Shown: in pieces, positions 38,739 to 41,181 of the stretch | Numbering within the stretch: the first letter of the stretch is position 1 | Layout of the letters: every line of letters begins with the position of its first letter | Assembly (NCBI GenBank): GCA_023261545.1 | Contig: JAHFOS010000018.1 | Coordinates: 1-41,181, forward strand | Reading direction: 5' to 3' | Length of the DNA: 41,181 nucleotides | Origin: a bacterium | GTDB lineage: Bacteria > Planctomycetota > JADGBV01 | Made by a program: the position numbers and the translations under genes | Notes under the pieces: model-generated | Told to the model about the DNA's origin: nothing | The model's input: the letters and a program-made list of their open reading frames with translations, nothing else | The model's database searches: none

Positions 38739-40129
38739 TAAACGTCGCGCAGGCGGTTGAGCCCGCTCAGGGCAGCTATCTTGTAGGCCTCGGCCAGGGT
38801 GGGGAAATTGAAGACGTTCTCGACGAAGTACTCCACCGATCCCCCGTGTTCCATCACCGCCTGCCCCACGTGCACCAGCTCGGAGGCGCTCTCGCCGATG
38901 ACGTGGACAGCGAGCAGCTTCAGCGATTCCTGGTGGAACATGATCTTCACCACACCGTCCAAGGCCCCCATGATGTTGCCCTTGGAGGTGTCCTTGTAGT
39001 AGGCTTTGCCCACCTGGTAGGGTACCTTGGCCTTGGTGAGTTCCTCTTCGGTGGGCCCGACGTAGGAGATTTCGGGGATGGTGTAGATGCCGATAGGCAG
39101 GTCCTTGGACATGGGCTGGCAGGGGGCGCCGAAGGCGCGCGTGCCGGCGATGCGTCCCTGCTCGAAGGAGGTGGAGGCCAGCGACGGATGGCCGATGACG
39201 TCACCCGCGGCGAAGATGCCGGGATTGGAGGTGCGGAAATCCTGATCCACCTTGATGACCCCGCGGTCGCTCATCTCGACGCCCACCTTGTCGAGGGCGA
39301 GGATATCCGTGCATACCTTGCGGAAGGTACAGAACAGGGCCATCTCCGAGCGCACCAGCTTGCCGGAGGAAAGGCGCACCTCCACGTGGCCCTCGCCGTT
39401 CACCGCGCAGCTCTCCACGTCATCGCCGAGGAAGAAATTGACCTTGCGCGAGTCGAGCTGGGTGACCAGGTTGGCGCGCATGTCGCGGTCCACGAGCGAG
39501 AGGATCTCGGGGCGCTTCTCGATGACGTTGACCTTGACGCCGAGGATGGAGTAAATAGAGGCGTACTCGCAGCCGATGATGCCGCCGCCCACGATGGTGA
39601 TGGAGCGCGGCAGCTTTTTCATGGTGAGCGCGTTGTCGGTGTAGAAGATGCGCTCGCCGTCGAAGGCCACATCGGGCCGCAGGAAGGGCTGGGTGCCGCT
39701 GGAAATAACCGTGAACTGGGTTTCCACCGTGCTCACCAGCTCGCCCTGATGGTTGGAGACTTCGATGTGATGGTCGTCCACGAACTTGCCGTAGCCCGGG
39801 ACGATCTCGATGCGGTTGCCCTTGAGCTGGTTCTCGAGCACGGCGATTTCCTTGCCGATGACCCAGGAGACGCGCTGCACCAACTCTTCCATGCTGGGCT
39901 TCTTCTTGAAGCCGGCGTCCATGAAGCGCAGGCGGTAGTTGGTGAGGTGCAGCGCCGCTTCGCGGAAGGTCTTGGAGGGGATGGTGCCGGCGTGCGTGCA
40001 GATGCCGCCCAGGAAACGCGGTTCGATGATGGCCACCCTTTTCCCGAGCTTGGCGGCGGCCAGGGCCGCCTTCTGCCCCGCCGGGCCGCTGCCCAGGGTG
40101 ACGAGGTCGTATTTGGCGTTTTGTGGCAT
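38738..40129 (-). CDS. sth: Soluble (Si-specific) NAD(P) transhydrogenase
   Basis: A 463-residue FAD-dependent flavoprotein of the dihydrolipoamide dehydrogenase superfamily. The FAD-binding GxGxxG is in TLGSGPAGQKAALAA (11-25). At the usual redox disulfide position it has GGICTHAGTIPSK (41-53) with a single Cys44, like Sth rather than the CxxxxC of disulfide reductases. NAD-binding IVGGGIIGCEYASI and FAD-contacting IFAAGDVIGHPSL follow. The enzyme moves hydride between NADH and NADPH pools in the cytoplasm. It precedes gltX with overlapping stop and start codons. No regulatory site is obvious in front of ATG 40129. Confidence 0.9.
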   Translation of the reverse strand: MPQNAKYDLVTLGSGPAGQKAALAAAKLGKRVAIIEPRFLGGICTHAGTIPSKTFREAALHLTNYRLRFMDAGFKKKPSMEELVQRVSWVIGKEIAVLENQLKGNRIEIVPGYGKFVDDHHIEVSNHQGELVSTVETQFTVISSGTQPFLRPDVAFDGERIFYTDNALTMKKLPRSITIVGGGIIGCEYASIYSILGVKVNVIEKRPEILSLVDRDMRANLVTQLDSRKVNFFLGDDVESCAVNGEGHVEVRLSSGKLVRSEMALFCTFRKVCTDILALDKVGVEMSDRGVIKVDQDFRTSNPGIFAAGDVIGHPSLASTSFEQGRIAGTRAFGAPCQPMSKDLPIGIYTIPEISYVGPTEEELTKAKVPYQVGKAYYKDTSKGNIMGALDGVVKIMFHQESLKLLAVHVIGESASELVHVGQAVMEHGGSVEYFVENVFNFPTLAEAYKIAALSGLNRLRDV

Positions 40130-40352
40130 ATTGGCGGTGGAGTCTAGGGCTGGAGGCTTGGATTCAAACTTGCCGCGTTCCGCTCATACCAGTTTTACGT
40201 CAAGCATAGAGTAATCTCAAACGCGATAACCGGCGATAAATTTCAGGTAACGCGTGGATTCTTTTGCGCGATTACCCCATGTTTAACAGCAAATAGGTAT
40301 CAGACCGATCCATTGCGCCTCGTTGGGCAGTATCTGCTCAGGCATCTTCGTT

Positions 40353-40509
40353 CCCCCCTCTCACCTTGGGAGAGGGCAGGGTGAGGGGAATTCACCGCCT
40401 GAAAAATGATTTTGCAAGTGCGTTCCGCAGGGATAATCGTCTCAGTTGCCTCTCGATTTTGGCGTTGCGAACCCCCTCACCCCAATCCTCTCCCGAAGGG
40501 AGAGGGAGA
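40353..40509. repeat. Palindromic dispersed repeat, CCCTCACCCC/GGGAGAGGG family
   Basis: Left block 40353-40388 contains CCCCTCTCACCTTGGGAGAG and GGCAGGGTGAGGGG. Right block 40472-40509 contains CCCCCTCACCCCAATCCTCT and CCCGAAGGGAGAGGGAG. Each block can fold alone, and GGGAGAGGGCAGGGTGAGGGG in the left block also pairs with the right block. I recognise the translated peptide PLPSGEDWGEGVR as a common product of this repeat in unrelated genomes. It lies in the 584-base gap 40130-40713. The rest of that gap shows only a terminator at its right end and no supported gene. Confidence 0.75.
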
Positions 40510-40659
40510 GTGCCAGGCCTGAACAGTTGCTTTGGGCCTTGGAGAAGTGCGGCTTTTTCCTTATTGGCGGTCTTGAAATAGCACATCCCCAGGTAGCCAT
40601 TGATGTCGTATCCCGGGCCGCAGATAGGCCACCGGCTTTCCAAGGCTCCAGGGGAAGTC

Positions 40660-40690
40660 AAAAAAAAGGCCCGGCATATCGAGCCGGGCC
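40660..40690 (-). terminator. Rho-independent terminator of the repeat-protein gene
   Basis: Read on the minus strand, an 8-bp stem (GGCCCGGC at 40690-40683, GCCGGGCC at 40675-40668) is followed by eight T (40667-40660). It lies 24 bases after the stop codon of the minus-strand gene that ends at 40714. Confidence 0.88.
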
Positions 40691-40713
40691 CTGAAGCTCA
40701 AGTTGTCAACGGA

Positions 40714-41181
40714 TCACGTGAGAGGATCTTCCATGGGCTCGCCCACGGGCATGCCGACGGGCATATCCGCCGCATCCATATGCGGCATGGGCTCCATCGG
40801 CGGGGGACCTGCCTGGGTCAGCATGTCGTCCGCGGCACCCATGCCGGGTGGCGGCGCATCTGCCCCGTAGTGCGGCCCGCCGGACATGGCGGGATCGCCA
40901 CCTGGTGCGCCCATCCCGTCGGGTTGGAAGTTGCCGATGCCGGGATCACCCCCGCCGCCGCCCCAGGCGCCTTCAGCCGGCGCCACGGTCGCGCCCGGAT
41001 CAATAGCGGCCCCCTGGCCCAGTTCAGCCCCGGGCTGGAGGGTGGCGCCTTCGCCACACTGGACATTGGGGCCCAGCGCCACGCCTTCACCGCAAGTGAC
41101 GTTGGGTCCGATTTCGCAGCCACCGCCCATTTCCACGTTGGGGCCCAGCGTGCAGCCCTCGCCGCATTGGACGTTGGGGCC
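40714..41181 (-). CDS. Repeat protein with 12-residue GPNVxCGEGxxL units, 5' end outside the window
   Basis: 155 residues are visible; the frame runs off the right edge. The first 60 residues are five units of 12: GPNVQCGEGCTL, GPNVEMGGGCEI, GPNVTCGEGVAL, GPNVQCGEGATL and QPGAELGQGAAI, then a partial unit DPGATVAPAEG. Each unit holds two hexapeptides with a hydrophobic residue in register, as in left-handed beta-helices. A low-complexity tail rich in Gly, Pro, Met, Asp and Ala follows (GAWGGGGGDPGIGNFQPDGM and later MPVGMPVGEPMEDPLT). The regular cysteines could form ladders or bind metal. No enzyme domain is visible; transferases of this fold normally have less regular repeats. The gene ends in a strong terminator. 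Confidence 0.65.
   Translation of the reverse strand, partial: GPNVQCGEGCTLGPNVEMGGGCEIGPNVTCGEGVALGPNVQCGEGATLQPGAELGQGAAIDPGATVAPAEGAWGGGGGDPGIGNFQPDGMGAPGGDPAMSGGPHYGADAPPPGMGAADDMLTQAGPPPMEPMPHMDAADMPVGMPVGEPMEDPLT

Noticed and set aside
40353-40661. Minus-strand frame 40392-40661 as a gene remnant
   Set aside because: Its recognisable peptide (LPSGEDWGEGVR) comes from the dispersed repeat, and the rest has no family resemblance.
1-41181. tRNA or rRNA genes
   Set aside because: I saw no cloverleaf-like intergenic sequence ending in CCA and no rRNA-like stretch; the intergenic DNA is explained mostly by repeats, promoters and terminators. A tRNAscan-type search would be decisive.

Overview
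This is a GC-rich bacterial chromosomal window in a mostly single-gene and small-operon layout. I find no tRNA, rRNA, CRISPR array, transposase or phage gene. The pseudopilin signature ([17 protein letters not shown] followed by a PALAKAR helix, with a FADSHV motif near the C-terminus) is common in Verrucomicrobiota, Lentisphaerota and Planctomycetota. TPR-ExbB-ExbD clusters and short ExbD proteins fit the same group. A PVC-type or neighbouring candidate-phylum bacterium is my best guess, with low to moderate confidence. The envelope is Gram-negative (TonB, ExbB/ExbD, polysaccharide export protein, lipoprotein).

Layout. Bases 1-2003: end of a sensor kinase, a response regulator fused to a metallo-beta-lactamase domain, and a RelE/ParE toxin with its antitoxin. 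Bases 2341-6373: a sugar-isomerase-like TIM barrel, argC, an aminotransferase overlapping argC, and a membrane protein of unknown role. Bases 6585-10398: half-size EamA transporter, M48 lipoprotein protease, radical SAM/SPASM protein and an RsmB-like rRNA methyltransferase without an obvious start codon. Bases 10426-15776: FecR-domain protein behind a promoter with a CRP-type palindrome, then a TPR(1032 aa)-ExbB-ExbD operon with 4-base overlaps. Bases 15849-23103: gatC, a FapA/DUF342 protein, a GspE/PilB-type ATPase, two membrane-anchored coiled-coil proteins that each end in a BRCT-like domain, and an exported TPR protein. This tightly packed run is the most unusual part of the window.

Bases 23349-27967: cold-shock-domain/zinc-ribbon/membrane fusion, a pseudopilin with its own promoter and terminator, and a UbiA-type prenyltransferase divergent from a large exported protein of unknown function. 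Bases 28407-35864: envelope and glycan genes (GT2 glycosyltransferase, TonB, multi-spanning membrane protein, SAM methyltransferase, SpsF-like cytidylyltransferase, Poly_export protein overlapping a protein made of three integrase-type repeats) plus a small zinc-ribbon gene. Bases 35922-40129 (minus strand): DD-carboxypeptidase with a peptidoglycan-binding domain, gltX and sth. The window ends in the 3' part of a gene encoding 12-residue repeats.

A second theme is the intergenic DNA. Most of the longer gaps hold a palindromic repeat, and at least six unrelated repeat families are present. Two families occur twice in the window. They look like non-coding mobile or REP-type elements.

All functional calls come from reading motifs by eye; no database search was possible.
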